Source: Morchella semilibera
Taxonomy: Eukaryota > Ascomycota > Pezizomycetes > Pezizales > Morchellaceae
Direction: 5' to 3'
Assembly: GCA_009192285.1 (NCBI GenBank)
Contig: CM018604.1
Span: 124,001-188,000 of the forward strand
Length of the DNA: 64,000 nucleotides
Position 1 is the stretch's first letter. Every line of letters begins with the position of its first letter. Positions 1 through 12,652 of the stretch are shown here, piece after piece. Below the pieces are notes generated by a model. It searched no databases. It was given only the letters and a program-made list of their open reading frames with translations, and was not told the DNA's origin. The translations under genes were made by a program, and so were the position numbers.

Positions 1-1369
1 ACAATTGTCATGGTATCCACGAAAATATGTTAACCAGGCTCGATACCGTATTACACAAATATTCTCGTAACTATTAACCACAAAATTATAGAATATCATA
101 CGATCGTTCGGTGTTCAAGAATACCATCTAGCCACTCTCACCGGTGTTTAGATTCTTGCAAAGGATATGCTGGACGGCGGACCGTACACGCAACTGTGAA
201 GTTCATTTCCAGCTATGCACCCCCCGGGTGTTCCCAGAGCGTGATAACTAAATATAGAGAGTCACCACTAGATCAGATGTTCCTAGATAAGATTTTTCTC
301 ATGCGTCGTCACAAAGAAATGTAACACCCTACTTATGTAAAACCAACACCCCACGTTATACCCAATTCATTCCTAGAAAGGATCGAAAGATCCAACTTGA
401 TTGGGCATAGACACCCTTTTTTTTTTTCGTTTAACCAAGGGCCTGGGACGAGACAAGAAAAATAACGTGCCAACAACCCGCCACATCCTCAACTGGTCGA
501 GAAGAAGAAAATTTTCAGTTTGTATCGCTCTACCAAAACGGATAGGAACTGCGCGAATTTCCACCCATCATGCCGCAGGCCAAGAGTACCTTGTAGACCA
601 CACCACATCCCTCGTCCCCTGCAGGTAAAAGGTGGGTAAAGTGGGGCACGGCATGGTTATCATCACGAGAACGACGCCATCTCTCGTAATCTCATCTGAT
701 ATGATCTAGCGCAGCAATCTAATCGCAAGATCCGATAAAAAACCGGAGTCTGTAAGTGGGATGGTTGCTAATTTGCGCCCACAGCTCGCTTGCGATTCCT
801 GACAAGTGAGATCAATGGCGCTAGTTGGCAGGCACACAATCTGATCCGATGATAACTTTATCCTTGTTTTTTCTTCTGTCTAGCTCTGCTATGCCAAAGA
901 CCGTAAAAGCTGGTGATTTTGTAAATTTGCCCCAATCATTTGGTAATTTAGTAAAAGAGGAGTAGCTTGCAACTACTCAGAACGATGGGTCTCTCCGTGG
1001 AGAAAGTGTCTGGTTGTTAATTAGAATATGGAATTCAAGGTCAAGTCGCAAGACTAACTGCCATAAAGAGGAGTAGGGCGAAATAAGGTAGTTCGGCAGG
1101 TAAAAAAGCTTTGAATCCTAAGTAAATAATCTTCCCTGTATATCAGACTCAGAGTGCTACCTGCTCAAACCGGGGGGTGCATGGGGCGACCAATGCATGA
1201 GGAGTAGCACCTAGGTCCATGGCCACCCGAGGCTGCAGGCAGAGAAAACATCCTCCCCTGCGACGGAGGGGAGTTATATATCAGGTACCCCTCACCTCAT
1301 CAGAATTCCGCATCCTTTCGTAGGCAGCTCCTTCCCCAAGTTTCTAAAACTCGACAATATAACACCAAG
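1..1369. other. Upstream non-coding region
   Basis: I see no convincing gene here. The short open frames have no domain and overlap one another on both strands. The right half is the likely promoter of the siderophore transporter, with GATA-type sites and a TATATA stretch near 1275, about 95 bases before the start codon. Confidence 0.6.
694..855 (+). promoter_or_regulatory. Cluster of GATA-type sites upstream of the siderophore transporter
   Basis: Three sites are close to the iron-regulatory consensus ATCWGATAA: ATCTGATAT at 694-702, ATCCGATAA at 730-738 and ATCCGATGATAA at 844-855. Each differs slightly from the consensus. SreA/Urbs1-type GATA repressors are known to bind this consensus upstream of siderophore genes in ascomycetes and smuts. 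Assigning the sites to the transporter at 1370 is inference from position and gene function. Confidence 0.45.
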
Positions 1370-3420
1370 ATGCACGGCGACTCAGAGAAAAAAGGACCGG
1401 TAGCTGAGGCTGTCACCAACAACAGTGACACCGCCTCCATTGAGAAAACGGCAGGTGTTGCGAAAATTGAAGGAGTGACACTGGCATGGTCGAAAGTAGG
1501 CCTTTGGACCGCTTGGGCGGGTATCATGTTGTTAGCTGTCGCGGTCTCTTTGGATTCCCAGACAATCTATTCCTACCAGCCCATGGCTACTTCAACATTT
1601 GGAGCGCACTCTCTCCTTGCAACTATTGGTACGGTGCAGAATATTATGTATGCTGTAACGAAGCCGCCGGTTGCAAAGATTGCCGATGTTTTTGGGTATA
1701 TATTCCCCCCCCCCCCGTCTTAAGATGCTGCAGTAGCTTACTGGCCCGTGTGTAGTCGTTTTGAAGCTTTCACCTTTTCAGTCGTCCTACTCACTCTTGG
1801 ATTCATCCTCGAGGCCGCCTCACAGAACATTGGAACATTTGCTGCAGCTCAAATCTTCTATGTCGCTGGTCAAGTTGGTATTCAATTTATGCAGCAGATT
1901 TTTGCAGCTGGTAAGTCATTGGCCATACCTTGCTCTGGAGGGGACTATTGTTGACATGGCGGACGCTCAGATACAACAAACCTCAAATGGCGTGCTCTTT
2001 TCAACGCTCTCCCCTTGGCCCCTTTCCTTTTTACCACATGGTGCGGAGCTCCAATCGTTGAGCGCATCTTGAGAGATAGCACCTGGCGTTGGGGATACGG
2101 GATGTATGCCATCATCATCCCCGCCTGCGCGATTCCCCTCCTCACCTCTCTCGGATATCACCAGCGCAAAGCGTCTAAGGCCGGTGTCATCTCCAATAAA
2201 GACAAGAACAGCTCCCTATTACGGGACCCCATTGCTTTGTTTTCACAGCTCGATATCCTTGGCCTTACTTTGTTCACCGCCGGCCTTACATTGGTACTGT
2301 TACCCATGACATTAGCAGCCAGGTACCCCGACAAGTGGGCCAGCTCTCATATCATTGCCATGCTGGTTGTGGGTATCGTCTGCTTGATTGCGTTCCCTAT
2401 CTGGGAGGTGTATTTTGCAAAGACACCAATCCTTTCCCTAGATCTCCTGAAGGATAGAACAGTCCTTGGCGGTTGCGGCGGTAAGTGTCTGACTCTTGGG
2501 TTAGTAAATCAATTCTAACCCCGAAGAATAGTTGTCTTCTTTGCCTTTTGTGCATTCTACATTTACCAGCCATACTTCTACTCATATCTCGTTGTCGTTC
2601 GCGGCCACTCCTACAAGGCGGCAACCAACATTGTTCTTGCATCCAGCTTTGCCTCCACAGCCTCAGGTCTCATTATTGCCTTTGCAGTCCGATACACTGG
2701 TAACTACAAGTGGGTTGTAGTCGCAGGTATCTGCATCAAGATAATTGGTGGTGGTCTCATGTTCAGATACAGAGACATTGATTCTAGCACGGCGCAATTG
2801 GTAATGGGACAGGTTATCTTCGGTATTGGTACCGGCCTGTTGAACGTTATCCAGGTCGGTGTACAAGCAGCTGTCAAGCATAGAGGTGAGTCTCCGCACT
2901 ACGGCCACTAAACCACAGAGCGTTGAACAGAGACTAATCGATGTTTAAAAGACGTTGCTTCTGTCACCGCGCTTCTCGCAACTGGCTACTCTGTCGGTGG
3001 AGCAGTCGGAGACTCCATCTCCGGTGGCATTTGGACCAGTAATCCTCTCCCAGCCCCCTCCTACTAAGTGCAAGTTACTAACAATCCTTTTTAGACCTTC
3101 TCCCTGAGAAGTTAGCACTTCACCTCCCCAACTCCAATGCCACCGAAATTGCCTCCATAAGGGACAACTTCGTTGTAGCAAGTTCCACATACCTTGTGGG
3201 CTCCGTTGAAAGGACCGGAATCAACCGTGCTTACGACGATGTCATGCGTATCCAGCTTATGGTTGCGTTGATTCTTTTGTGCGTCCCGTTGGGTTTCATT
3301 GCCATCACGAAGGATATCAATTTGAAAGAAGCGGACGAGAACAATGACTATGGCGGTGTGGTGATTGGTAGCCACGGACGTACTGGAAGGGGAAATGAGG
3401 GCGAAGAGACAAAGAATTAA
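1370..3420 (+). CDS. MFS siderophore-iron transporter
   Basis: A plasma-membrane proton symporter of the siderophore-iron transporter family (MirB/Sit1/Arn type), predicted to import ferric siderophores. I read six exons: 1370-1695, 1756-1910, 1971-2480, 2532-2885, 2952-3038 and 3095-3420. They total 1758 nt and give 585 residues, the usual family length, and every junction is GT-AG and in phase. The N-terminus is hydrophilic (about 45 residues), followed by hydrophobic segments consistent with 14 helices. Family-like stretches include VSLDSQTIYSYQP in the first helix region, ADTTNLKWRALFNAL-type sequence across the second intron, and a long extracellular loop ending SSTYLVGS before the last helix. 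The first intron contains a run of 12 C. GATA sites upstream suggest iron repression. The transported siderophore cannot be read from sequence. Confidence 0.9.
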
Positions 3421-4848
3421 AAAGATTAAAGTGAAGAGGGTGATTTACTACGAATAAGGAAGAGATCAGGAATATGCCTGTGAATAATGTAATTAGTGAT
3501 AATGATAAAGTTTTTGGATAACATGTAAACGTCTCAAATGATCGATGTTGTTAAAGGATGGTCGTCCACAAACACAATCAAAGGATCTAGATCAATCTTA
3601 TCAGATTGATCAAATATTATCAGCTTAATCTCGTCGCTCCATAAAAAAAAATCCACTAAGTAGAGTGTCACTACATGCACCCAGAGTACTCGAGCCAGTA
3701 GCACAGTAATACTAGCCCGACCCCCGGTCCCCAGAGTTTTGTAATTTCTAATTACATACATATAGCCTAGTAAAGTACCCCAGTAACCTATCTCAAAGAA
3801 ATATTGACACAGCCTTAGCTATGTACGTGCTATCTTAAGTAGCCTCAACCCCGTACTTTCTATAGCTAGCTAGATGTCCTATAGCTAAAGCTACATGTAG
3901 CTATCACACAAATGGTCACCGTACAACTAAGGGATTAAATTTCAAATGGAATTGATAATCAGTCGATAGTAGACTGGCTATATTGAGTGAGAATATTATC
4001 ACATGTGGCCCTCCTTTTTTGAATCGAGGCAGTCACTATCAGTGCAGTGTGTACCGCGAAAGATCCTGGGGGCACTAACGTTTAAAGGGTCCAGTCTCGG
4101 TCGATCGTAGAATTAATCAAATACTCTTCAGAGACTTAAAGGTAGGATCGATAACGTCTTCCTCCCGATTGCGACATATAGTGGCGCACTGTGGGGTGAA
4201 AAGTGCGCAACAGAAATCTTCGGGGCAGACCATGACGTTATATACATGTAGATATCAAGACCCCAAGCTATCAGTCAAAGCTATTATATAGTAGAGCATG
4301 TCAAAATGCACTACTTGTTGTCACAGTGGATGCAGAGTTCCGCAGAAATAAAGCTTGACTTTAGTTACCACCGAAAATATATATATCCCCAACCTGAAAG
4401 ACACCACTAACCGCTATTCTTAAAGGTGTGTAAGTTATTGTTCGTTCAGCTGCATTACACATGTGCTCCACACGCATGGAATGCATGCAACCAACCCTTT
4501 TTTTTTTCTTTTTTTCTCGATTCGTTTGCGCATAATGGATCGTCACTATGTAGTTAGTGCTGGTCGTACCAGGTATTCGATATAAGAAACTCCAACGGCC
4601 TTTGCCGTCCCATACTCAACCACGATCGAAATGGTAACTTGAGGTTTTTGCCGCAAGCTCACTTAACGTTACACTCACCTTCTTGCTACCCCGCACAAAG
4701 TATAGGTATGTATGCACTCTCTCCGAGTGATTTTCAATGAATAAGTAGCAAATATGTTTTATATTTAGAAAATTAAGTTTAACTAGCTATGGTTCTAGGA
4801 ACTATTATGAAAGCATAAAGAAATCATCGAGCTCATTATATGATCAGC
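3421..4848. other. Intergenic region, no gene seen
   Basis: AT-rich spacer between the 3' end of the transporter and the 3' end of the convergent chitin-binding gene. It holds two TACATGTA palindromes (3892-3899, 4243-4250) and short homopolymers. No open frame has recognisable content. Confidence 0.6.
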
Positions 4849-5896
4849 CTAGCGTTGGCATTCACCCCAATTGACTTGGCACCAGTTGGCGGCGCCGCAG
4901 AAATCTGGTCCGGTACCACAGTAGTTGGCTATTATGAAGGATTAGTAGGTATTCGCAAATACTACTTCTTGGCAATGGGTGAAGCTTACATCCAGAACAA
5001 CACTGTCCCGCAGGACACCTCTTGTTAACGATAGGCCCGCAGTTTTCTTGAGGACCGGCGATAGTAGCAGGTGTGGCAGGGTTAGGGGGTAGAGAGCGAG
5101 TGGGGTCACAGGCCCCGAAACCGGGTTGGCAACCTGCACCGCAGTAATCGTATTGAGATTGTTCCTGATATAATCAGCATCTAATCATGCGATGTATGGG
5201 ATAATTGAGACTTACAGTATTCTTAGGCCCGCAGTGACCATTTCCAGACTAAAGTTGGATATGTGTTAATGCCATGTTAAAGCTACATGTAAGGATAGCG
5301 CCTTTAGGTGACTTACGCAGCAGCGATAAAAGAAGCCTCCAATACCAGCGCCAGGGCAGCTAATACCACCACTACCAGAGCCACAGACATCGATATGGGG
5401 AACAGTGTTACCAATGCCGGTGCTACCCGAAGGAGGAGGGGAGACCGGAGTTGAAGAAGTGGTGCCGCCTGATCCTGACCCGGCCTATTCACCATTCAAG
5501 ATAAGTATAATGAAGACTCTAATAGCAGAAAAATGATGTCGGGGCAATTACACAAGAAGATCCAGCACCACTAAAGGCACGTTGGCAGTTTGCAGGGTTG
5601 CAATGAGCAGCAGTAGTGTCGCACCTGTGTAACGGTCAAAGGGTCAGCATAAGATTCACAACTATGAAGGCTTAAATATCGAGCCCGAGCGGCAACAGCC
5701 AAGAGGCGGTAGTGGTATCCCAACAACAACAAACTCCAAATGTGCAAAGATTAATAGAGAAAACTAACCATCCATACTGACTACAGCACTGTCCGGCAGC
5801 ACAAATCCTGTTGCCGTTCTGAGTACCACATTGCTGAGCAGCAACTGAGGCAATAGCAGCTCCAAAGAGCATAAGAAGAGATCCAATTCTGACCAT
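4849..5896 (-). CDS. Secreted protein with three CBM18 (hevein-like) chitin-binding modules
   Basis: Read on the minus strand as six exons: 5896-5769, 5624-5552, 5484-5317, 5248-5216, 5164-4990 and 4928-4849. All junctions are GT-AG and in phase, giving 218 residues. Residues 1-20 form a signal peptide (MVRIGSLLMLFGAAIASVAA). Three cysteine-rich modules follow. The first has QQCGTQNG...CCSQYGWCD with the tail CNPANCQ. The second has VCGSGSGG...CCSGNGHCG with the tail YCGAGCQPGFGACD. The third has NCGPIVNKRCPAGQCCSG...YCG with the tail WCQVNWGECQ. The CC-x(4-5)-CG core with the aromatic residue is the family signature for binding chitin. A Ser/Thr/Pro-rich linker joins modules one and two. There is no catalytic domain, so it is either a chitin-shielding effector or a cell-wall protein. 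A TACATGTA palindrome lies in the third intron. Confidence 0.85.
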
Positions 5897-8800
5897 GATT
5901 AACGGTAGCTATATCGTGTAGTAGCGATTATTTGAGGAATGAACACTTTCGTCAATTGAGTCGAATCTGAATGAGTTGTTGGTGGATTAGGATGAGAGGG
6001 GAAAGGGGAGCTTTAAGTAGAGAAATTTCGAGGGGCCAAATAGAGCAACAAGTACAATTAAGGCGAAGAGATAACGACAAGTTTATTTTTGAGTTGAGTA
6101 AAAGCCAATATTCATTGCCACAACTGTGGTCTTACCGCTTGTCTGTCGGACACATGACGGTTAGACTCCACTAGTCTAAGATGGCTTGCAGCTAAGAACT
6201 TACACATTCCTTGGTGTTTGTACGCTTCTACAGTTTTAGAGTAGCATTCGGCATTAACTATCCAGATACCTGGTCTAGCCTTGTACTGTAGAGATAAAGT
6301 TGTGGGTACGGACGGTACTGTAGTGTACCATGTACATGTAATTTTAGCTAGGCTTCTAGAGTAGTGCTCTACTCTACATGTGTGCATACATGTATATACA
6401 AGAGTACTTACATGTATGTAATTCTTCAGAATCCTATGTATCAAGAACAAGGCCGATAGAAAACACCCCACCTACATGTAATTACACTTTGGGCGTAGGC
6501 ATACACACACACTCACAACACACACACACACCACACAAAAAAAAAAGCCATGCGGCTAACGAAAACCTTTACTCTAAAAGTAAATACCCACGCAGGTACG
6601 CCCAAAAGTGTTGTTCTAGACATGCAGAGGGGGGAATCTTACCTTGTTCTAGTCTTCCCTACCAACCCAAGGGATCTTTTTTGCTTTGACTCTGGATACC
6701 CTCTCCACACGCTCGTGCAAGCAGGTGTACATACATGTACCTACATGTATTCACCTACCTAGGATGGATGGATGCCTTTTCGTTTGAATTCTTACGATTC
6801 CACTCATCAAGTCACTAGCACACTACCCAGAGCTCAAGTAGCATCGTTCGTGCGGGGATCCCCAGATCGGAGTGCTAATCATCGTGAATTGCCACTTCGG
6901 GACAGACTTCTTACTAAAATTATCCTATACGAGCTCTGCGGCTGATCCACCCTCGCTACTTTTGACCAGCCCTATCTAGCCAAGAACCTCAATGCAGACT
7001 CGGCTACCGATCGAGATAATTGCACTTGCAGAACCAATAGGTGAGTATGCGCATCAATCACTACATTGGCTGACATTGAATTCCTGTATATCACCTCTTG
7101 TCCTTCGTGCCTACTCGACCTCGTGAGTAGTTTTTTCACTCTACTTACAGTAGGCACCTACATTCCTACCCCCAACCACCACCCTGCACTGACTGATATG
7201 TAGGGTACGATTTGTCTTCGCTGGCTGCTTGCGTGACGTTCGCGTCGCCGAATGGGGCGTAGATTGGATTTTGTGGGTGTGATAGGCGATTCTTTACACT
7301 TTACATAAGGTTTTTACGGCTTTTACCCTTCAGCTGAAGGCCAGGCTGAAACAGCTGGCTTGAGGAAAGTTGTGTAGAACCTGCATAGTTTCTCGGAGTA
7401 TCTCGGCAGTCGGGCTGAAGGTGAGTGATGTTAGACGGAACACACCGTATCGTCCATTCCATTAATGCACCGGGAATCACTCGAGGAATGCCGAATACTC
7501 GTTCTCGGAAGTGTTAAGTTTCTACAGCCGAGTGACTAGCTACTCTACAACAACGGCATCAACCAACTCATGAACCCTAGCTGGGCTCATGACTTACCTG
7601 CAAAAAGAAGGCTATCCTAGCTACGGTGTGTATTAAACAACTGACGAGCTTCTGAGCCGGGAGGTCTCACCCACTGGGTTAGTGATTCAGTTCTTTAGAC
7701 ATGGGATATTATGAGACCCCAAGTGTTCCCAGCCCAGCTTTTTTTCTCGCCAGTACCAAGGAAGTATTTTTGCTTTTTAAAATAGAACACACAGAATCTC
7801 ACATCCGACCGTTCCAGCACACAAACCGAGAAATCACTGCGCTAATTACTGGTTAGGTTCCAGGGCATTTAGCGCCAGTGGATTACCTTGGACGTGATAA
7901 GCAACGGACTTGATGATTAACATAAGCTTGTTTGTGAGAGGGTTTATCCTCACCCATTCATTCCAGATGCAGGATATCGATCAGGAAGCTTTGAAAGTGC
8001 AATTATTTAATGCCAGATTAATTACCCTTTGCCTTGCCCCTGATATTGATGTTCAAGAGGATTCGTCCATGTCCAAATTACAATTCTTCATTTTCGCAAC
8101 TTGGTCAACCAACCGGCGAATGCCCCCCAAACACGCTTCACCTCCGAGTGGGCAAGTAAGATCGCCACTATTGGTCCCGCCACTGTGGCAGCGGATCTCT
8201 CGGCACGTATGTATCCAGGGATTCATAAATGTAGGTACCTGCGCTACCCGACAAAAATAGACCTTTACGAGCCGGAAGTACTTGGTACCGTGCCAACATT
8301 CAACGAATATTCGACGACCTTTTAGGGTATGACATGCAGCATCGAGAAGCCGTCAAACCAGCACTGCGGGTGAGGTTCCTTCATTCGGTGATATATGGGC
8401 AAACCTAATCAATAGGGAAACTCCCGAACGTCTCTGCTCCCGGGTGATACCTGGTGAAGAAAAGATTAATAGGTATTATTAAAACGCCTGTAGGTACATA
8501 AATACACCGTTAGATCTTGTATACAAAGGGTTAACTTTAAACCTTACTGATCAGTAACAATCAGCTGCCTAGTTTAGAGTATTTTATGCGAAACCAAGGG
8601 GAAGTCAGATCATCTATTTAGTTATAGTTTTCGAGGAAACTCGTATTCGATTCTGCCTAAGAACATACACTCAAGAGAATGAATTTGACGATCGCGAAAT
8701 CATGTTCAACCCAACTACGACCCCTTCGGTCTGGGAATCACCATTACAACCTTTCGTAAGTTGTGCGATCCCCTCTATCTAAAAGACTAATACCAAAATA

Positions 8801-11800
8801 TCTAGACTAATTTCTTTTCTAATATATACACAAACTCATAAAAATGATGCTTTGTTAGCGTAGCTCCGAGGCCCCCTTCTCTATCTTAGACAACCTCAGG
8901 GCAAAAGCGCCATTTACTATTATGGCCCCACATCATTCGTGTGCAAAAATAGGCGATAATGTTTCCCAAATTCGTGTTTGGTTTTGGTTTCCTAGCGGGG
9001 TATCTCATCTATAATAGCCATACGTGGATAGTTCCGGCAATACCCTAAACCTGTACCCATAAATATGGCATTTACACCTCTACTGGGAAGAACAAACGAT
9101 ATTACGAGGATAATTAATAGCACTCTTAGATCCGGCCGCATCAGACGACGTTAGTACTCACTATTTGATTTTAATTTTGTCTTTACACACATCCTTGATC
9201 CCCCCCCCTCCTACCGGCTTGAACGAGAAACCTCGACGTTCTGCGATTGGTCGTGGGGAATTGAAGTTTTTGGCTTTCCTCATGTCTAAAGCGGTTAGTA
9301 GCCATACGTTCAAGAGGAGGCGGGTTTGTTTAATGAGCACGGGTTCAGCTCACATATCCCGCCGAAACCTATGGCCTAAATGATGAAGCGGAATCAGACT
9401 CATTCATTACCTGCCAGGCCCTCCCACGAGTCAAGTTCCACGAGTGATTTCAGTCCCATTGGAATGCAACTGATGGCTTCTTGCACTTTTCTGCATCAGC
9501 CATGTGCACCTAGAAGCACGAAGGCGCCATCTCCATTCCAGGGGTAAACCAGATACTATGCACGTACATGTAGGTACAAGTTATATACAAGCACCCATGG
9601 AGTGAAGGCGGATCCTGTCTGATGGCGATCAGGGATTTGGGCCAATAACAGAGTCAGGCCCTGGACGGCAAGGGCAAATTACTGCAAACAGAACCATCGG
9701 GCAGGATCCACCGTCAGTATGTAGAACCAGTTGCTCAGGGCAAGAATGATTTGTACGTAGAGGCGCCGTCCTCTCCTACAAATCTATTATAATCTTGGCA
9801 AAATCGCAAACATGAGTGAGACCTCATGACCAAACACATTATATGTGTTCTCCAAAAATTCAAGAACACGGTCGGATACAGCAAAGATCCAAGGAATTAA
9901 CTTGGTAGCTTTTTCTGGTGGTGGATCTAGTATTTACACTGACTAGATCTACCAATATATTTGTAGACCAATCTAACATTTTGATAATTCCAACCTCATA
10001 TATCTTTCGTATTTCCCTCAAAATACATCTGGTTTAAATTTCAAGAAACGGAGCTGTCCCCTCCCGGATGCGCATCGCCGTGGGTGAAGGGACTTATAAA
10101 GTGAGTGATATTACATGATCCATCAAGAATTGACTGATAGCCTGTGTTGCTAGAAGTGACTATAGATTTTTTGAAAATATCATCAAAATAAATACTAGTT
10201 TGCTGGGATCTAGCGATGGGGGGGGGGGGGGGGAGAAGGAGAGAGAATATATCCGCATAATTATAACAACGAATCGACCGAATAATTATTAATATGGCTA
10301 TGCACGGTTTCCAACCACTTATTCAGTTCCTAGTTCGGTGTTCAAGAGCCACAGAAGCTGAACATCGTATCGCTGTTGGTATTCAAAATTAAGAAAATTA
10401 AGAGACTAGCTAGCTAGCAGATACTCGTCTAGGCATAAGGGTGGTGTTGTGCGTGGGATGGGAATCGGTTCTCATGTCTGTTAACCTGCTCTAGACTTTA
10501 GGACTAACTTAAGCCAAGTTTTTCAGTCATTGTGAGGGAGGGGAGTGGGGGGGGGGGCGGATCCGACCACTTAAGAGCTCGATATCCCTTACAAATAAAA
10601 AAAACTTTACGCCTCGTAGTATATTTGGAAAGGGTTGAGCGATATTGGCACCTTGGCAGTATTTCAAATACCAGAAGCGGCACCGGGCAAGCCACATAGA
10701 GGGGGTGGGGGGAGCACCAAAACCTAAATTAAAGCTAATAAACCGCACCTAAAACGATACTCTAAAACAATGCCTCGCGAGTCCTCCATACGGGAAGATA
10801 TTAGTACATATAGTTTCAAATCGTGGCTTCAAGGAGTTAGTTTTAAAAGGGTCGTGGCTTACATTAAGACTACCCTCTTTCAGCTCTATTCTCGAACAGG
10901 AGGTATGCGCCTAGACCACTCCAAGCATTTTTGATAATAGAAAACTTTCTTACTGAACTATTGTTTTAATTACTTGAATAGAATCCTCGTTATGGGATCT
11001 CTTAGGTTCTTTCATCTTACATCTAGCCCCACGCTCCCAAATAATTGTAAGCATCATATTATACACACTCATAAGCTTGAAGCGAGTGGCTTTCGTCCGA
11101 AACCCAAAGTCCAAATTTGCCGGGTGAAACAGGAGAAAATTAACGCCTAAGCGGCCCTTTCCATTCAGACGGAGGGTCTGAAAAGTACCTAGCCCAAGGT
11201 GAGTTTTTCCACAAGCCACCGATGCGACGGCCGCGGGGTTAACCTTTCACGAAGTTGATAATCCCCATTGTAGCTCCTAAAAGGCATAGACACTTCATAG
11301 GGCTGTCGAAAACAAGGGATACATGTATATACCTACATACTTAATGAGTACATGCTCTGTGTTCTCTCTATCTACCCCCATACCATATTGTGTATCACAT
11401 ATACGGCACAGCCAGGCAAGGAGCCACAATCAATCTACTTTTTTACTCCCTTTTGGGTCAAATTATTATTATTATCCTTGGTGGTATTATACTATATGTA
11501 GACCCCAGACTCCATTATTAACTTGCGTGCTAGAAACAGTCGACGGAGGTTGATCTGAATATATCCCGTGATAAAGTTACCGTACCGGCCGAGTTGAAGT
11601 TGCAGAATCACGGAATTCCGTATCACAACACAAAACACACCATATGTAAATCCCCAAGAACTCATCGGGTTCTCGGATATTTCACCTTGCGCGGCATACT
11701 AGATAACGCTATATATATATACATTTGGTTTCCTTGTATATATACAGCTCGAATCAGATAACTAAACTAAACACCGATTATACCAAAGCACTGTCCTAAA

Positions 11801-11831
11801 GAAGAATTAAAGCCCTAATTATCACATCCAA
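5897..11831. other. Gene desert, 5.9 kb
   Basis: I see no supportable gene. The stretch contains a CA-rich microsatellite (about 6502-6536), eight TACATGTA palindromes (six between 6333 and 6749, one at 9565 and one at 11320), a 9-C run (9200-9208), a 16-G run (10218-10233) and an 11-G run (10547-10557). The longest open frames (for example 7910-8260) show no domain, signal peptide or codon pattern that I would trust. Confidence 0.55.
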
Positions 11832-12652
11832 ATGGCACCAAAGAAACTCCTCATTCTCGGCGCAACTGGCCCCTCCGGCGTCGCCACCGTAAACCTTGCC
11901 CTCGCCCACGGCCACACGGTCATAATCCATGCCCGCAACCCCGCCAAGCTCTCCGAAGAAACCCTCGCACACCCAAACATCAAGATCTTCAAAGGCGAGC
12001 TTACAGACACCGCATCGCTGTCCGCCGCGTTCGCACAGAAGCCAGATACTGTGATATCGCTGCTCGGGCCCACTGCGTCGGCAACGATGATGCCGTGGAC
12101 GATCGGGGATACGTTCACGGATGGGTACCGTCGAGTCATGGCGGAGATGAGGAGTAGTGGGGTCAAGAGGATCCTGGCGATGGGGACGATGTCGATCTAT
12201 GTTCCTGAGGATAAACCCTCTTTTGGGCGAGGTTTGTAGCGTTGTTCCGAGCAGTGAGCGGAGGAGTGCTGACGGAGATGCTTGGTAAATAGCGTTTCTG
12301 GTGTGGCTTGTGTACCTGATAGCATATGCGGCATGGAGACAAATCATACGCATCAGTGAGCTGTTCAAAAATGAAACGCAGGATCTGGACTGGACTGTCT
12401 TCAGAATTGGAAATTTGGGCAGAGGTGAGTGTCCGTCCATGGGTTTGCGGTGGGAGGGAGAGTGCTAACATCAATGTTTGTGAAGGCCCGGTTGGAGAGA
12501 TTGCGGAAGGGTATATCGGAGACGGGAATACAAGCCTAGGAATCCAGAGGTCCGAGCTGGCCGAGTGGCTTGTAGCAGAGGCCGAGAAGGATGATAGCCG
12601 GTGGATTAAAGGTTTCCCGTGCGTGAGCACGGCGTTAAAGAACAAAGTCTAG
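11832..12652 (+). CDS. NAD(P)-binding, NmrA-like (atypical SDR) protein
   Basis: Three exons (11832-12231, 12293-12424, 12486-12652) join in phase through 61-nt introns to give 232 residues. The N-terminus KKLLILGATGPSG is a beta strand plus the glycine-rich GxTGxxG dinucleotide-binding turn of a Rossmann fold. It is followed by HARNPAKL, where the arginine typically favours NADP, and by the FKGELTDTASL and DTVISLLGP strands. The central region keeps RILAMGTMSIY, and exon 2 supplies LDWTVFRIGNLG, typical of the NAD(P)H-binding family (PF13460-like). Exon 3 gives YIGDGNTSLGIQRSELAEWLV near the C-terminus. The protein is short but complete, with no separate catalytic domain. The substrate is unknown. 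It could be a small oxidoreductase or a redox-sensing NmrA relative. Confidence 0.8.
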
